64,000 nucleotides of DNA from Paracoccus sp. S1E-3 (GCF_013868135.1 NZ_JACEMU010000004.1:744001-808000); one strand, 5' to 3'; positions 28,184 to 37,182 are shown, numbered from the stretch's first letter. Notes: a model not told the origin generated them from the sequence alone. Translations and numbers: made by a program.

Positions 28184-28684
28184 TCAGCCCTGCGGCATCA
28201 GGAAATGCGCCGTGGCCTGGGCGATCAGCTTGGCGCGGTTATCCTGCCAGGCCTCGACATGGACGCTGGCGTAGCGCCGCCCCGACCGCACCACCCGCGC
28301 CCGCGCATAGGCGTCGCGCGGCAGTCCCGAGCGCAGATAATCCACGGTGAAATCTATCGTCTTCGGCAGCCGCGGCAGCGAGTCGGGCATGGCCGCGTCG
28401 GGCGCGATGCGGCCTGATTCCAGATCCTCCCACATCGCCGACCAGCTGAGTTCGACAAGCGCCGCGATCTCCAGAAAGGCCGCCGTCGCGCCGCCATGGA
28501 TGGCGGGCAGGAAAGGGTTGCCGATCAGCTTCTGGTCGAAGGGCATGATCGCCGTCAACTCGTCCCCGCGGCGGTCGAAACGGATTCCCATCCAGCGGAT
28601 ATAGGGCACCCCCTCGACAAGCAGGCGCAGGGCGTTGTCACGGCGCAGCTTGATCTGCGGCAGGGGTTCGTTGCGGTCGGCCAT
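28184..28684 (-). CDS. PaaI-family hotdog thioesterase (first of a tandem pair)
   Basis: A 166-residue hotdog-fold protein. FLPAIHGGATAAFLEIAAL carries the HGG motif of PaaI-type acyl-CoA thioesterases, with the catalytic acid position in the same helix read as Glu. TIDFTVDYLRSGL forms the central strand. Start at MADRNEPLPQ (28684), 2 bases behind the stop of the second thioesterase gene; a longer upstream frame lies inside that gene. Expected to hydrolyse acyl- or aryl-acyl-CoA; substrate unknown. Confidence 0.85.
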   Translation of the reverse strand: MADRNEPLPQIKLRRDNALRLLVEGVPYIRWMGIRFDRRGDELTAIMPFDQKLIGNPFLPAIHGGATAAFLEIAALVELSWSAMWEDLESGRIAPDAAMPDSLPRLPKTIDFTVDYLRSGLPRDAYARARVVRSGRRYASVHVEAWQDNRAKLIAQATAHFLMPQG

Positions 28685-28685
28685 C

Positions 28686-29126
28686 TCAACGCTCCAGGGT
28701 GAAGGCGCCGGTGGCGGTGGCGACGGGGTTTTCGCTGTCCTCGTCCATCGCCTGGGCGCGCACGAAGGCGACCGAGCGGGTGACGTGATAGCAGGTGGCG
28801 CGGGCGGTGATGCGCTGTCCCGGCGCGGCCGCACGCATGTAGTCGATGCGCAGATCGATCGTCGCCGTCGAACGCGGTCCGGTCGGATGGCTGAGAACGG
28901 CGGCCCCGCAGCAGGTGTCCATCAACGCCGAAATCACCCCGCCATGAATGATGCCGCTGCGCGGATCACCGACGAAATCGGCATTCCACGCCATCGAGAT
29001 CTCGGCCTCGCCGGTGCCCAGACGGTCCAGCGACATGCCCAGCGCGCTGGCATGGGGGATCGCCTCGATGAACTGGCGCGCGATGCGGTCGCGGGTCTCG
29101 GTGGAGATCTGGTCTTCGCTTGTCAT
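28686..29126 (-). CDS. PaaI-family hotdog thioesterase (second of a tandem pair)
   Basis: A 146-residue hotdog thioesterase with the motif SGIIHGGVISALMDTCCG, including the Asp expected of the PaaI group, and ATIDLRIDYMRAA. AGGA sits 8 bases before the ATG at 29126. It is the first gene of a three-gene unit (thioesterase, thioesterase, MATE exporter). The pair is only distantly alike, so they are more likely an obligate-pair complex or separate specificities than a recent duplication. Confidence 0.88.
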   Translation of the reverse strand: MTSEDQISTETRDRIARQFIEAIPHASALGMSLDRLGTGEAEISMAWNADFVGDPRSGIIHGGVISALMDTCCGAAVLSHPTGPRSTATIDLRIDYMRAAAPGQRITARATCYHVTRSVAFVRAQAMDEDSENPVATATGAFTLER

Positions 29127-29305
29127 CTGATCCTGCCGTGTTTTTTCCCTGATAGCGCCCCGCCCCCCATCGCGGCAAGCCCACCGCACAAAGCGGGACA
29201 CGGGACCTGGCGTGCGACAAGGCGCGCGTACGGGTTGCATTCGGTTGCGGCAAGGCGGCATCCGGTCTAGCTTACCCACATTCTCCGCTTAGCTGCAGGA
29301 TTGCG

Positions 29306-29686
29306 ATGTCCGGTTCAGAGGAACTCAGTTTCAAAGAGATGTGCGCACGTTTCGACGTGACCCCGCGGACGCTGCGCTATTACGAATATATTGAACTGCT
29401 TCAGCCCCGGAAGGACGGACGCTCGCGCTTTTATGGTCCGCGTGAAGTCGCCCGTATGAAGCTGATCCTGCGCGGCCGCCGCTTCGGCTTCAGCCTGGAG
29501 GAAATCCGGCAATGGCTGGAGATCTACGATCAGAAAGGCGACCGCGAGCAATACGAGGTATGGATCGACAAGGCCAACCGTCAGCTTGATCTGCTGGCCA
29601 GCCAGCGGGCCGATATCGACAACGCCATCAAGGACCTGCGCGCGCTGCGCGACGAAACCGCCGAAATCCTGCGCAAGATGGACTGA
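29306..29686 (+). CDS. MerR-family transcriptional regulator (first)
   Basis: A 126-residue regulator: an N-terminal winged helix-turn-helix (FKEMCARFDVTPRTLRYYE, RFYGPREVARMKLIL), then RFGFSLEEIRQWLEIYD and a coiled coil (about residues 80-122) for dimerisation. The short C-terminus has no metal-binding cysteines, so it belongs with the acyl-CoA/metabolite-sensing MerR types rather than metal sensors. It is divergent from the thioesterases and upstream of a second MerR gene and the beta-oxidation operon. It probably controls one of these; which one cannot be told. Confidence 0.88.
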   Translation: MSGSEELSFKEMCARFDVTPRTLRYYEYIELLQPRKDGRSRFYGPREVARMKLILRGRRFGFSLEEIRQWLEIYDQKGDREQYEVWIDKANRQLDLLASQRADIDNAIKDLRALRDETAEILRKMD

Positions 29687-29746
29687 AGCCCCCGCGCAGC
29701 GCCGGGCTGCCGCCCATCCCGTCCACCTCGTGACGCAGCGTTTTCG

Positions 29747-29762
29747 TTTACGTTCGCGTCAA
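29747..29762. promoter_or_regulatory. Candidate MerR operator
   Basis: TTTACGTTCGCGTCAA is an imperfect palindrome (TTtACG-TTCG-CGTcAA). A wider repeat, TGACGC at 29731-29736 and GCGTCA at 29756-29761, overlaps it. It lies 65 bases before the second MerR gene. It resembles my recollection of LiuR-type sites (TTTACG...CGTAAA) of MerR regulators for acyl-CoA catabolism, and suggests autoregulation. Confidence 0.5.
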
Positions 29763-29826
29763 CTTACGGCACCCTCTCTGTGGAGGTTGCGGATCATTCC
29801 GCATCAGCAAGAAGGGAGGCGCCGGC

Positions 29827-30213
29827 ATGACCGACGACATGATGACCATCCGCCAGATGTGCGACGCCTTCGACGTGACGCCGCGCACCCTGCGGTTCTA
29901 TGAATCGCGCGAATTGCTGGCGCCGCTGCGGCGCGGCCAGCACCGGTTGTATGACCGCCGCGACCGTGCCCGGCTGAAGCTGATCCTGCAGGGCAAGCGC
30001 TTCGGCTTCAGTCTGGAAGACATCCGGCAACTGCTGGAACTCTACGATCCGCGCGGCAACAACGTCACCCAACTGACCGCCACCGTCGCGGCCGCCCGCG
30101 AACGGCTGGCCGACATGACGCGCCAGCAGAACGAGCTGAAGATCGCCGTTTCCGACCTGACCCAGCAGATCGCCGAGGTCGAACAGCTTCTGGCCGCGCG
30201 CCGGCAAGCCTGA
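29827..30213 (+). CDS. MerR-family transcriptional regulator (second), likely beta-oxidation regulator
   Basis: A 128-residue MerR protein: MTIRQMCDAFDVTPRTLRFYE, RLYDRRDRARLKLILQGKRF, GFSLEDIRQLLELYDPRGNN, then a coiled coil (about 80-125). It is clearly paralogous to the MerR protein just upstream. GGGAGG precedes the ATG. It lies 46 bases before the acyl-CoA dehydrogenase gene on the same strand and shares the operator-like palindrome upstream, so control of the fatty-acid operon (as for LiuR-type regulators) is the best guess. No metal-ligand cysteines. Confidence 0.88.
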   Translation: MTDDMMTIRQMCDAFDVTPRTLRFYESRELLAPLRRGQHRLYDRRDRARLKLILQGKRFGFSLEDIRQLLELYDPRGNNVTQLTATVAAARERLADMTRQQNELKIAVSDLTQQIAEVEQLLAARRQA

Positions 30214-30259
30214 TCTGCCACCAAAACCGTAACTCGCCATTCCAATCACAGGATTCGAC

Positions 30260-32035
30260 ATGCCCATCTATAACGCCCCCGTTCGCGACATGCAGTTCAT
30301 CCTTCACGATGTTCTGGACGTGTCGAAATCGGGCCTGCCCGGCCATGACGAGCTGGACCGTGACTTCACCGAGGCTGTGCTGGACGCTGCGGGCAAGCTG
30401 GCCACGGATGTGCTGACGCCGCTGAACCGGGTCGGCGATATCGAGGGCTGCGTGCTGGAAAACGGCGTCGTGCGGACCCCCACGGGCTTCAAGGACGCCT
30501 TCGAGGCGATGAAGGAAGGCGGCTGGACCGCGCTCGACTGCGACCCGGAATATGGCGGTCAGGGCATGCCCTATCTGATGGGCTTGGCCACGGGCGAGAT
30601 CTTCGTCTCGGCCAACATGGCCTTCAACATGTATCAGGGCCTGACCCATGGCGCCTATTCGGCCATCCACACCCATGGCACCGACGAACAGAAGCAGACC
30701 TATCTGCCGAAGATGGTCAGCTGCGAATGGACCGGCACCATGAACCTGACCGAGCCCCATGCCGGCACCGATCTGGGCATGCTGCGCACCAAGGCCGAAC
30801 CGCAGGACGACGGCAGCTATCTGATCACCGGGCAGAAGATCTTCATCTCGGCCGGCGACCACGACATGTCCGACAACGTCATCCATCTGGTGCTGGCCAA
30901 GGCGCCCGGCGGCGGCGAAAGCACCAAGGGCATCTCGCTGTTCATCGTGCCGAAATTTCTGGTGAACGAGGACGGCTCGCTGGGCGACCGCAACGCGGTC
31001 AGCGTCGGCAATATCGAAGAAAAGATGGGGATTCACGGCAATTCGACCTGCGTGATGAACTATGACGGCGCCAAGGGCTGGCTGCTGGGCGACCTGCACA
31101 AGGGCATGCGCGCCATGTTCACCATGATGAACGAGGCCCGTCTGGGCGTCGGCCTTCAGGGCTATGCCATCGGCGAGGCCGCCTATCAGAACGCCGTCGC
31201 CTATGCCAAGGACCGCCTGCAGGGCCGCGCCGTGACCGGGGCCGAAAACCCGAAGGGGCCGGCCGATCCGCTGATCGTGCATCCCGATATCCGCCGCAAC
31301 CTGATGGATCAGAAAAGCTTTCTGGAAGGTGCCCGGATGCTGGCCTTCTGGGGCGCCCATCAGATCGACCGCGCCCATGCCGGGCAGGCCGATGCCGAAG
31401 GGCTGATCTCGCTGCTGACGCCGGTCATCAAGGGCTTTCTGACCGACAAGGGCTTCGACACCGCGGTCAACGCCCAACAGGTCTATGGCGGCCACGGCTA
31501 TATCGAGGAACATGGCATGAGCCAGTTCGTCCGCGATGCCCGGATCACCATGATCTATGAAGGCGCGAACGGCGTTCAGGCGCTGGATCTGGTCGGCCGC
31601 AAGCTGGCCGCTGATGGCGGCAAGCCGGTCATGGCCTTCTTCGAGATGGTGAAATCCTTCATCAAGGAGAACGAGGGCAACGCGGCGCTGAAGGCCGATT
31701 TCCTCGACCCGCTGAAGGCGGCGTCGAAGGATCTGCAGGCGGCGGCGATGTTCTTCATGCAGAACGGCATGAAGAACCCGAACCACGCGCTGGCGGGGTC
31801 TTACGACTTCATGCACCTGTTCGGCCACACCGTCTTGGGCTTCATGTGGGCGCAGATGGCGGTGGCGGCGCAGAAGGCGCTGGATGCGGGCACGGGCGAT
31901 GCAACCTTCCTGAACACCAAGCTCGCGACCGGGCGCTACTATATGAAGCGGCAGCTGCCGGCGACCGCGACCCATCTGGCGCGGATCGAAAGCGGCGCGG
32001 ACCCGGTCATGGCTCTGGACGCGGAACAGTTCTGA
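30260..32035 (+). CDS. Acyl-CoA dehydrogenase, long DmdC/FadE type
   Basis: FAD enzyme for the first step of beta-oxidation, 591 residues. It has the AidB/DmdC-like layout: N-terminal acyl-CoA dehydrogenase_N extension ([20 protein letters not shown]), the FAD/substrate region ([17 protein letters not shown]), the core ([20 protein letters not shown]), [20 protein letters not shown] and [18 protein letters not shown]. The conserved Glu in IYEGANG is the usual catalytic base. Beyond it is the C-terminal domain typical of this group. Close relatives include 3-methylmercaptopropionyl-CoA dehydrogenase DmdC. Without dmdB/dmdD nearby and with fadA/fadB downstream, a fatty acyl-CoA substrate is likelier. 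Confidence 0.92.
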   Translation: MPIYNAPVRDMQFILHDVLDVSKSGLPGHDELDRDFTEAVLDAAGKLATDVLTPLNRVGDIEGCVLENGVVRTPTGFKDAFEAMKEGGWTALDCDPEYGGQGMPYLMGLATGEIFVSANMAFNMYQGLTHGAYSAIHTHGTDEQKQTYLPKMVSCEWTGTMNLTEPHAGTDLGMLRTKAEPQDDGSYLITGQKIFISAGDHDMSDNVIHLVLAKAPGGGESTKGISLFIVPKFLVNEDGSLGDRNAVSVGNIEEKMGIHGNSTCVMNYDGAKGWLLGDLHKGMRAMFTMMNEARLGVGLQGYAIGEAAYQNAVAYAKDRLQGRAVTGAENPKGPADPLIVHPDIRRNLMDQKSFLEGARMLAFWGAHQIDRAHAGQADAEGLISLLTPVIKGFLTDKGFDTAVNAQQVYGGHGYIEEHGMSQFVRDARITMIYEGANGVQALDLVGRKLAADGGKPVMAFFEMVKSFIKENEGNAALKADFLDPLKAASKDLQAAAMFFMQNGMKNPNHALAGSYDFMHLFGHTVLGFMWAQMAVAAQKALDAGTGDATFLNTKLATGRYYMKRQLPATATHLARIESGADPVMALDAEQF

Positions 32036-32109
32036 TCCCGCGACGGGCGCGGCAGCACCAGCCGCGCCCCAGCCCGGATTGCACCGTCATCATCATCGGG
32101 GAGGACCAT

Positions 32110-32655
32110 ATGAAGACGACTGCTGCATTGCTCGCACTTCTTGTCACGGTGGTGGGCGCCCGCGCCCAGACTGCCGAGGACATCGCGACCGTCACCGCGC
32201 TCGCCCATGAGCTGGAGCGGATCACCCTCTCGGGCGACATCGCCGCCAGCCTGCAATTCCTGCCGCCCACGCTGCTGGACAAGAATGCCGAAGCGCAGGG
32301 CATGTCGCGGGCCGAATTCGACGTGATGATGATCCAGCGCATGACCGAGATGGGCGCCATCTCGAAGGTGCTGCAATCCGACATCGACGCCACACAAATG
32401 CGCTGGAACCGGCTGCCCGACGGCACGCTTTTCGCGCTGATCCCCACCCGCAACCTGCTGGAGGTGGCGCTGGAACCCGGCGAGGCGCCGATGCAGATCG
32501 CCGAAACCAGCGCCACACTGGCGCTGAAGGACCAGGGCCAGTGGCGCGTGGTGCGCGCGGGCAGCCAGACGCAGCAGGAAAGCCTGCGCCGGGCTTTCCC
32601 TTGGCTGGAAAATATCACCCTGCCCGAGGCCAAGACAGAGGTTCTGGACCAATGA
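32110..32655 (+). CDS. Secreted protein of unknown function in the beta-oxidation operon
   Basis: A 181-residue protein with a signal peptide (MKTTAALLALLVTVVGARA, cleavage near AQTAED), so periplasmic. The mature part is helix-rich at first (ATVTALAHELERITLSGDIA) and then strand-rich (GTLFALIPTRNLLEVALEPG, QWRVVRAGSQTQQESLRRAF). This is reminiscent of small NTF2-like or DUF4440-like folds, but no family was recognised. GAGGA precedes the ATG. Its stop overlaps the GST start (ATGA). A periplasmic product inside a cytoplasmic catabolic operon is unexpected. Confidence 0.75.
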   Translation: MKTTAALLALLVTVVGARAQTAEDIATVTALAHELERITLSGDIAASLQFLPPTLLDKNAEAQGMSRAEFDVMMIQRMTEMGAISKVLQSDIDATQMRWNRLPDGTLFALIPTRNLLEVALEPGEAPMQIAETSATLALKDQGQWRVVRAGSQTQQESLRRAFPWLENITLPEAKTEVLDQ

Positions 32656-33278
32656 CCGCACAGCTTTACTGCTTCGGCGAATCCGGCAATGCCTATAAGG
32701 CGGCGCTGACCATGGAATTGGCGGGCTATGACTGGCGGCCGGTCTATGTCGATTTCTTCAACGGCGAAAGCCGGACGCCTGAATTCCGCGCCATCAACGA
32801 GATGGGCGAGGTTCCGGTCTTTCGCGAGGACGATCTGACGCTGACCCAATCGGCGGTGATCCAGTATCATGTCGCCGAAAAGACCGGCCAATTCCTCGGC
32901 ACCGACCGCAACGAGGTGCTGCGCTGGATCATGTTCGACAATCACAAGCTGTCGGGACAGATCGGCACCGCGCGTTTCCTGCAGAACTTCATCCCGCCCG
33001 AGAAGCGTCCCCAGCCGGTGATCGACTTTCTGAAGGCGCGGCTGAAGCTTGCCTACCGCACGCTGAATGACCATCTGACGGAACGTAACTGGGTGGCTGA
33101 CGATACGTTCACCATCGCCGATGCGGCCTGCTGCGGCTACCTTTTCTACCCGGAACCCTTCGGCTTCGATCGCGCCGATTGGCCCCATATCGACCGCTGG
33201 CTGGACGGCATCGCCGCCCTGCCCGGCTGGAAACATCCCTACGATCTGATGCCCGGCAACCCTTCCGACCGGGCGTAA
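32652..33278 (+). CDS. Glutathione S-transferase family protein
   Basis: A 208-residue GST. The N-terminal thioredoxin-like domain has YCFGESGNAYKAALTMELAG, the cis-Pro loop MGEVPVFREDDLTLTQSAVI and the Glu-Ser-like glutathione contact TQSAV. The C-terminal helical domain includes DDTFTIADAACCGYLFY, the N-capping box region. The likely nucleophile-assisting residue is Ser in GESGNAY. It is translationally coupled to the secreted protein (ATGA) and 11 bases before fadA. It may detoxify reactive enoyl or electrophilic intermediates, which is inference only. Confidence 0.9.
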   Translation: MTAQLYCFGESGNAYKAALTMELAGYDWRPVYVDFFNGESRTPEFRAINEMGEVPVFREDDLTLTQSAVIQYHVAEKTGQFLGTDRNEVLRWIMFDNHKLSGQIGTARFLQNFIPPEKRPQPVIDFLKARLKLAYRTLNDHLTERNWVADDTFTIADAACCGYLFYPEPFGFDRADWPHIDRWLDGIAALPGWKHPYDLMPGNPSDRA

Positions 33279-33289
33279 CAGGAGGACCC

Positions 33290-34501
33290 ATGACCGAAGC
33301 CTATATCTATGACGCCGTGCGCACCCCGCGCGGCAAGGGCCGCCCCGATGGCAGCCTGCACGAAGTCACCTCGCTGACGCTTTCGGCGGGTCTGCTGAAC
33401 GCCGTCAGGGAACGCAACAACCTTGAAGGCCATGCGGTCGAGGACGTGATCTGGGGCAATGCCACGCAGGTCAAGGAACAGGGCGGTTGCCTTGCCCGCT
33501 CGGCGGTGCTGGCCTCGGATCTGGACGAATCCATTCCCGGCCTGTCGATCAACCGCTTCTGCGCCTCGGGGCTGGAGGCGGTGAACCTCGCCGCAAATCA
33601 GGTCAAGGGCGGCGGCGGTAACGGCTATATCGCCGGCGGCGTCGAAATGATGGGCCGCGTGGCCATGGGCAGCGACGGGGCGGCGATCGCGGTCGATCCC
33701 TCGGTCGCCTTCAAGACCTATTTCGTCCCGCAGGGCATCAGCGCCGACATCATCGCCACCGAATACGGTTTCACGCGTGAGGAAGCCGACGCGCTGGCGG
33801 TGGAAAGCCAGCGCCGCGCGGCGGAAGCCTGGGCCGATAACCGTTTCGCCAAATCCATCGTTCCGGTGCGCGATCAGAACGGGCTGGTGATCCTCGACCA
33901 CGACGAATACATGCGCCCCGGCACCACCACCGAGGATCTGGCCAAGCTGAAGGCCAGCTTCAAGGACATGGGCGAGGTCATGCCGGGTTTCGACAAGGTG
34001 GCGATGCTGAAATACCCGCATCTCGACCATATCGAGCACATCCACCATGCCGGGAACTCCTCGGGCATCGTCGACGGCGCCGGCGCGGTGCTGATCGGCA
34101 ACAAGGAATTCGGCGAGCAGTTCGGCCTGAAGCCCCGCGCCCGCATCCGCGCCAATGCCAAGATCGGCACCGATCCGACGATCATGCTGACCGGCCCGGT
34201 GCCGGTGACCGACAAGATCCTGCGCGAAAGCGGCATGTCGATTTCCGACATCGACCTGTTCGAGGTGAACGAGGCCTTCGCCGCCGTCGTCCTGCGCTTC
34301 ATGCAGGCCTTCCAGGTCGATCCGGGCAAGGTGAACGTCAATGGCGGCGCGATCGCGCTTGGCCACCCGCTGGGGGCCACCGGCGCCATCATCATCGGCA
34401 CCCTGCTGGACGAGTTGGAGCGTCAGGACAAAAACGTGGGTCTCGCCACGCTCTGCGTCGCCTCGGGCATGGGCGCGGCGACTATCATCGAGCGTGTGTG
34501 A
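33290..34501 (+). CDS. fadA: Acetyl-CoA acyltransferase (thiolase)
   Basis: Thiolase of the last beta-oxidation step, 403 residues. The nucleophilic Cys is in INRFCASGLEAVNLAA (about residue 90), His in GGAIALGHPLGATGA, and the second Cys in TLCVASGMGAA. NEAFAAVVLRFMQAF is the usual substrate-site segment. GGAGGA lies 4 bases before the ATG at 33290. With FadB two genes downstream it should form the fatty-acid oxidation complex. A biosynthetic PhaA role is less likely given the context. Confidence 0.95.
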   Translation: MTEAYIYDAVRTPRGKGRPDGSLHEVTSLTLSAGLLNAVRERNNLEGHAVEDVIWGNATQVKEQGGCLARSAVLASDLDESIPGLSINRFCASGLEAVNLAANQVKGGGGNGYIAGGVEMMGRVAMGSDGAAIAVDPSVAFKTYFVPQGISADIIATEYGFTREEADALAVESQRRAAEAWADNRFAKSIVPVRDQNGLVILDHDEYMRPGTTTEDLAKLKASFKDMGEVMPGFDKVAMLKYPHLDHIEHIHHAGNSSGIVDGAGAVLIGNKEFGEQFGLKPRARIRANAKIGTDPTIMLTGPVPVTDKILRESGMSISDIDLFEVNEAFAAVVLRFMQAFQVDPGKVNVNGGAIALGHPLGATGAIIIGTLLDELERQDKNVGLATLCVASGMGAATIIERV

Positions 34502-34830
34502 TGTCAGATCATCCGTTCCACGCTGTTGCGGCAGCCGATCCCGAATTGAATCTCATCGGCGGCGGCAAAGGTGAGGCTGTCCGTCTGCGCGATTCCCGAA
34601 CCGGCCTGTGGGTGCTCATCGCCCGCGAGGATGGCTCGATATTCGACCGTTGGGCGGACGATGCAGGGGATCCATTTCTTCGGCTCGACGACGAGATCGT
34701 CGCCGGAGGTACCGATGCCATCCTCAAGGCAATCAACTCCGCTCGCCTGACAGCGGACGCAAACCGCAGAGAACCCGGATTTCAGATCACCACCGAGCGG
34801 CGCGACCGCCCCGAGGGAGAAACCAAATGA
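34501..34830 (+). CDS. Unknown 109-residue protein between fadA and fadB
   Basis: Begins at an ATG that shares its A with the fadA stop (TGATG) and ends with a stop overlapping the fadB start (ATGA), so it is coupled on both sides. The product is acidic to neutral, soluble, without signal peptide or membrane segment. It includes LIGGGKGEAVRLRDSRTGLW, VLIAREDGSIFDRWADDAG and DDEIVAGGTDAILKAINSAR. It belongs to no family I recognise. Its DNA is slightly richer in T than its neighbours. A GTG three bases earlier could also start it. The tight coupling argues that it is real. Confidence 0.7.
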   Translation: MSDHPFHAVAAADPELNLIGGGKGEAVRLRDSRTGLWVLIAREDGSIFDRWADDAGDPFLRLDDEIVAGGTDAILKAINSARLTADANRREPGFQITTERRDRPEGETK

Positions 34831-37013
34831 CCGATTTCACCATGAAGAAGGACGCCGACGGCGTCGCCATCATTACTTGGGACGTGCCGAACAAGTCCAT
34901 GAACGTGCTGTCGGAAAACGGCATCCGCGAGCTGGACGGGCTGGTCGATGACGCTTTGGCGGACGAAGCCGTGAAGGGCATTGTCATCACCTCGGGCAAG
35001 CCCGATTTCGCCGCCGGCATGGATCTGAACGTGCTGGGTTCGATGAAGGAAACCGGCGGCGCCGAAGCGATCTTCGGGCTGGTCATGCAGTTGCATGGCG
35101 TCCTGCGCAAGATCGAGCGTGCGGGGATGGACCCCAAGACCCTGAAGGGCGGCAAGCCGATTGCGGCGGCGCTGCCCGGCACGGCGCTCGGCATCGGGCT
35201 GGAACTGCCTTTGTCCACGCATCGCATCTTTGCCGCTGACAATCCCAAGGCCAAGATCGGCCTGCCGGAAATCATGGTCGGCATTTTTCCGGGCGCGGGC
35301 GGCACCACCCGTCTGGTCCGCAAGCTGGGCGCGATGGGCGCGGCCCCGCTACTGCTGGAAGGTAAGCTGAACGACCCGAAGAAGGCGAAAGCCGCCGGCG
35401 TCATCGACGAGGTGGTCGAGGATCCGGTCGCCGCCGCGCGGGACTGGGTGCTGAACGCCAAGGACGCCGATATCGTCAAGCCCTGGGACGCCAAGGGCTA
35501 CAAGATGCCGGGGGGCGAGCCTTATACCGCCTCGGGTTTCATGACCTTCGTCGGCGCGAATGCGATGGTCCATGGCAAGACGCTCGGCGTCTACCCGGCG
35601 GCGAAGGCGCTGCTGAGCGCCGTCTATGAGGGCGCGATGGTGCCCTTCGATCAGGCCCTGAAAATCGAGGCCCGCTGGTTCACCAATGTGCTGATGAACC
35701 CCTCCTCGGGCGCGATGATCCGCAGCCTGTTCATCAACAAGGAAGCGCTGGAAAAAGGCGCGAACCGCCCCGATGTGCCTGATGAGAAGGTGCAGAAGGT
35801 CGGCATCCTCGGTGCTGGCATGATGGGCGCGGGCATCGCCTATGTCTCGGCCATGGCCGGGATTCAGGTGGTGCTGATCGACGCCAGACAGGAAGCGGCC
35901 GACAAGGGCAAGGCGCATTCGGCGGACCTGCTGGACAAGGCGATCAGCCGCAAGAAAGCCACCGAGGAGAAGAAGGCCGAAGTGCTTGGCCGCATCAATG
36001 CCACCACCGATTACGCGGCGCTGGCGGATTGCGACCTGATCGTGGAAGCGGTGTTCGAAGACCCCGCCGTCAAGGCCGAGGTCACGAAGAAGGCCGAAGC
36101 GGCGATCCCGGCGACCGCGATCTTCGCCACCAACACCTCGACCCTGCCGATCAGCGAATTGGCCAAGGCCAGCAGCCGGCCCGAGCAGTTCATCGGCATC
36201 CACTTCTTCAGCCCCGTCGACAAGATGATGCTGGTCGAGATCATCAAGGGCAAACAGACCGGCCCGCGCGCGGTGGCGAAGGCGCTGGATTTCGTGCGCC
36301 AGATCCGCAAGACGCCGATCGTGGTCAATGACGCGCGTTTCTTCTACGCTAATCGCAGCATCATCCCCTATATCAACGAGGGCATCCGCATGGTCGCCGA
36401 GGGCGTCAGCCCGACTCTGATCGAGAATGCCGCCCGGATGATGGGGATGCCGCTGGGGCCGCTGCAACTGGTCGACGAAACCTCGATCGACCTCGGCGTC
36501 AAGATCGCCAAGGCGACGCGCGCAGCGATGGGCGATGCCTATCCTGACGGCGCGGTCGATGAGGTGATCTTCCGCATGGCCGACAAGGGCCGTCTGGGGC
36601 GCAAGGCGAATGCCGGCTTCTACGAATATGACGCAGCCGGCAAGCGCGGCGGCTTCTGGTCCGATCTCGGCACCGAATGGCCGCAATCGGACACCCAGCC
36701 CGAACTGACCGAGGTCCAGCACCGCCTGATGTTCGCCCAGTCGCTGGAAGCCGTCCGCGCGCTGGAGGAAGGCGTGCTGGAAGACATCCGCGAAGGCGAT
36801 GTCGGCGCCATCCTCGGCTGGGGCTTCGCGCCGTGGTCGGGCGGCCCGTTCAGCTGGCTCGACATGCTGGGCGCAGCCCGCGCGGTCGAGATCGCCGATC
36901 ACCTGACCGAGGCTTATGGCGACCGCTTCAAGACCCCGGCGCTGCTGCGCGACATGGCGGCGAAGGGCGAGACCTTCTACGGCCGCTTCGGCGGAAAGAA
37001 GAAAGCCGCCTGA
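34827..37013 (+). CDS. fadB: Bifunctional enoyl-CoA hydratase / 3-hydroxyacyl-CoA dehydrogenase
   Basis: A 728-residue FadB/FadJ-type enzyme for the middle two steps of beta-oxidation. The N-terminal hydratase (about 1-300) has the oxyanion and Glu segments AALPGTALGIGLELPLSTHR and GLPEIMVGIFPGAGGTTRLV. The NAD-binding domain starts at VGILGAGMMGAGIAYVSA (about residue 325). The catalytic His is in IGIHFFSPVDKMMLVEIIKG, and the two C-terminal dehydrogenase domains follow to the end (WGFAPWSGGPFSWLDMLGA). The ATG at 34827 overlaps the previous stop. It ends the operon, followed by a strong terminator. Confidence 0.96.
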   Translation: MTDFTMKKDADGVAIITWDVPNKSMNVLSENGIRELDGLVDDALADEAVKGIVITSGKPDFAAGMDLNVLGSMKETGGAEAIFGLVMQLHGVLRKIERAGMDPKTLKGGKPIAAALPGTALGIGLELPLSTHRIFAADNPKAKIGLPEIMVGIFPGAGGTTRLVRKLGAMGAAPLLLEGKLNDPKKAKAAGVIDEVVEDPVAAARDWVLNAKDADIVKPWDAKGYKMPGGEPYTASGFMTFVGANAMVHGKTLGVYPAAKALLSAVYEGAMVPFDQALKIEARWFTNVLMNPSSGAMIRSLFINKEALEKGANRPDVPDEKVQKVGILGAGMMGAGIAYVSAMAGIQVVLIDARQEAADKGKAHSADLLDKAISRKKATEEKKAEVLGRINATTDYAALADCDLIVEAVFEDPAVKAEVTKKAEAAIPATAIFATNTSTLPISELAKASSRPEQFIGIHFFSPVDKMMLVEIIKGKQTGPRAVAKALDFVRQIRKTPIVVNDARFFYANRSIIPYINEGIRMVAEGVSPTLIENAARMMGMPLGPLQLVDETSIDLGVKIAKATRAAMGDAYPDGAVDEVIFRMADKGRLGRKANAGFYEYDAAGKRGGFWSDLGTEWPQSDTQPELTEVQHRLMFAQSLEAVRALEEGVLEDIREGDVGAILGWGFAPWSGGPFSWLDMLGAARAVEIADHLTEAYGDRFKTPALLRDMAAKGETFYGRFGGKKKAA

Positions 37014-37040
37014 CCGGCGTGAACGCTTTCGCGACATGGC

Positions 37041-37071
37041 AAAGGCCCGGACCCCCCGTCCGGGCCTTTTT
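37041..37071 (+). terminator. Rho-independent terminator after fadB
   Basis: A perfect 12-base stem (AAAGGCCCGGAC / GTCCGGGCCTTT) with a 5-base C loop and a run of five Ts, 27 bases after the fadB stop codon. It clearly closes the beta-oxidation operon. Confidence 0.93.
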
Positions 37072-37182
37072 GCATCACCCTGTTGCGTTCAAGGAACTGA
37101 TCACCGCCGATCCGGTTGATCTGGCTGGAAACACCCCTATTCTGCCCGGCAACCGCCGCGCGAGACGCGAGGAAGGACTGCG

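Noticed and set aside
30065..31975. 636-codon minus-strand frame opposite the acyl-CoA dehydrogenase
   Set aside because: Antisense shadow of a well-supported gene; no family features.
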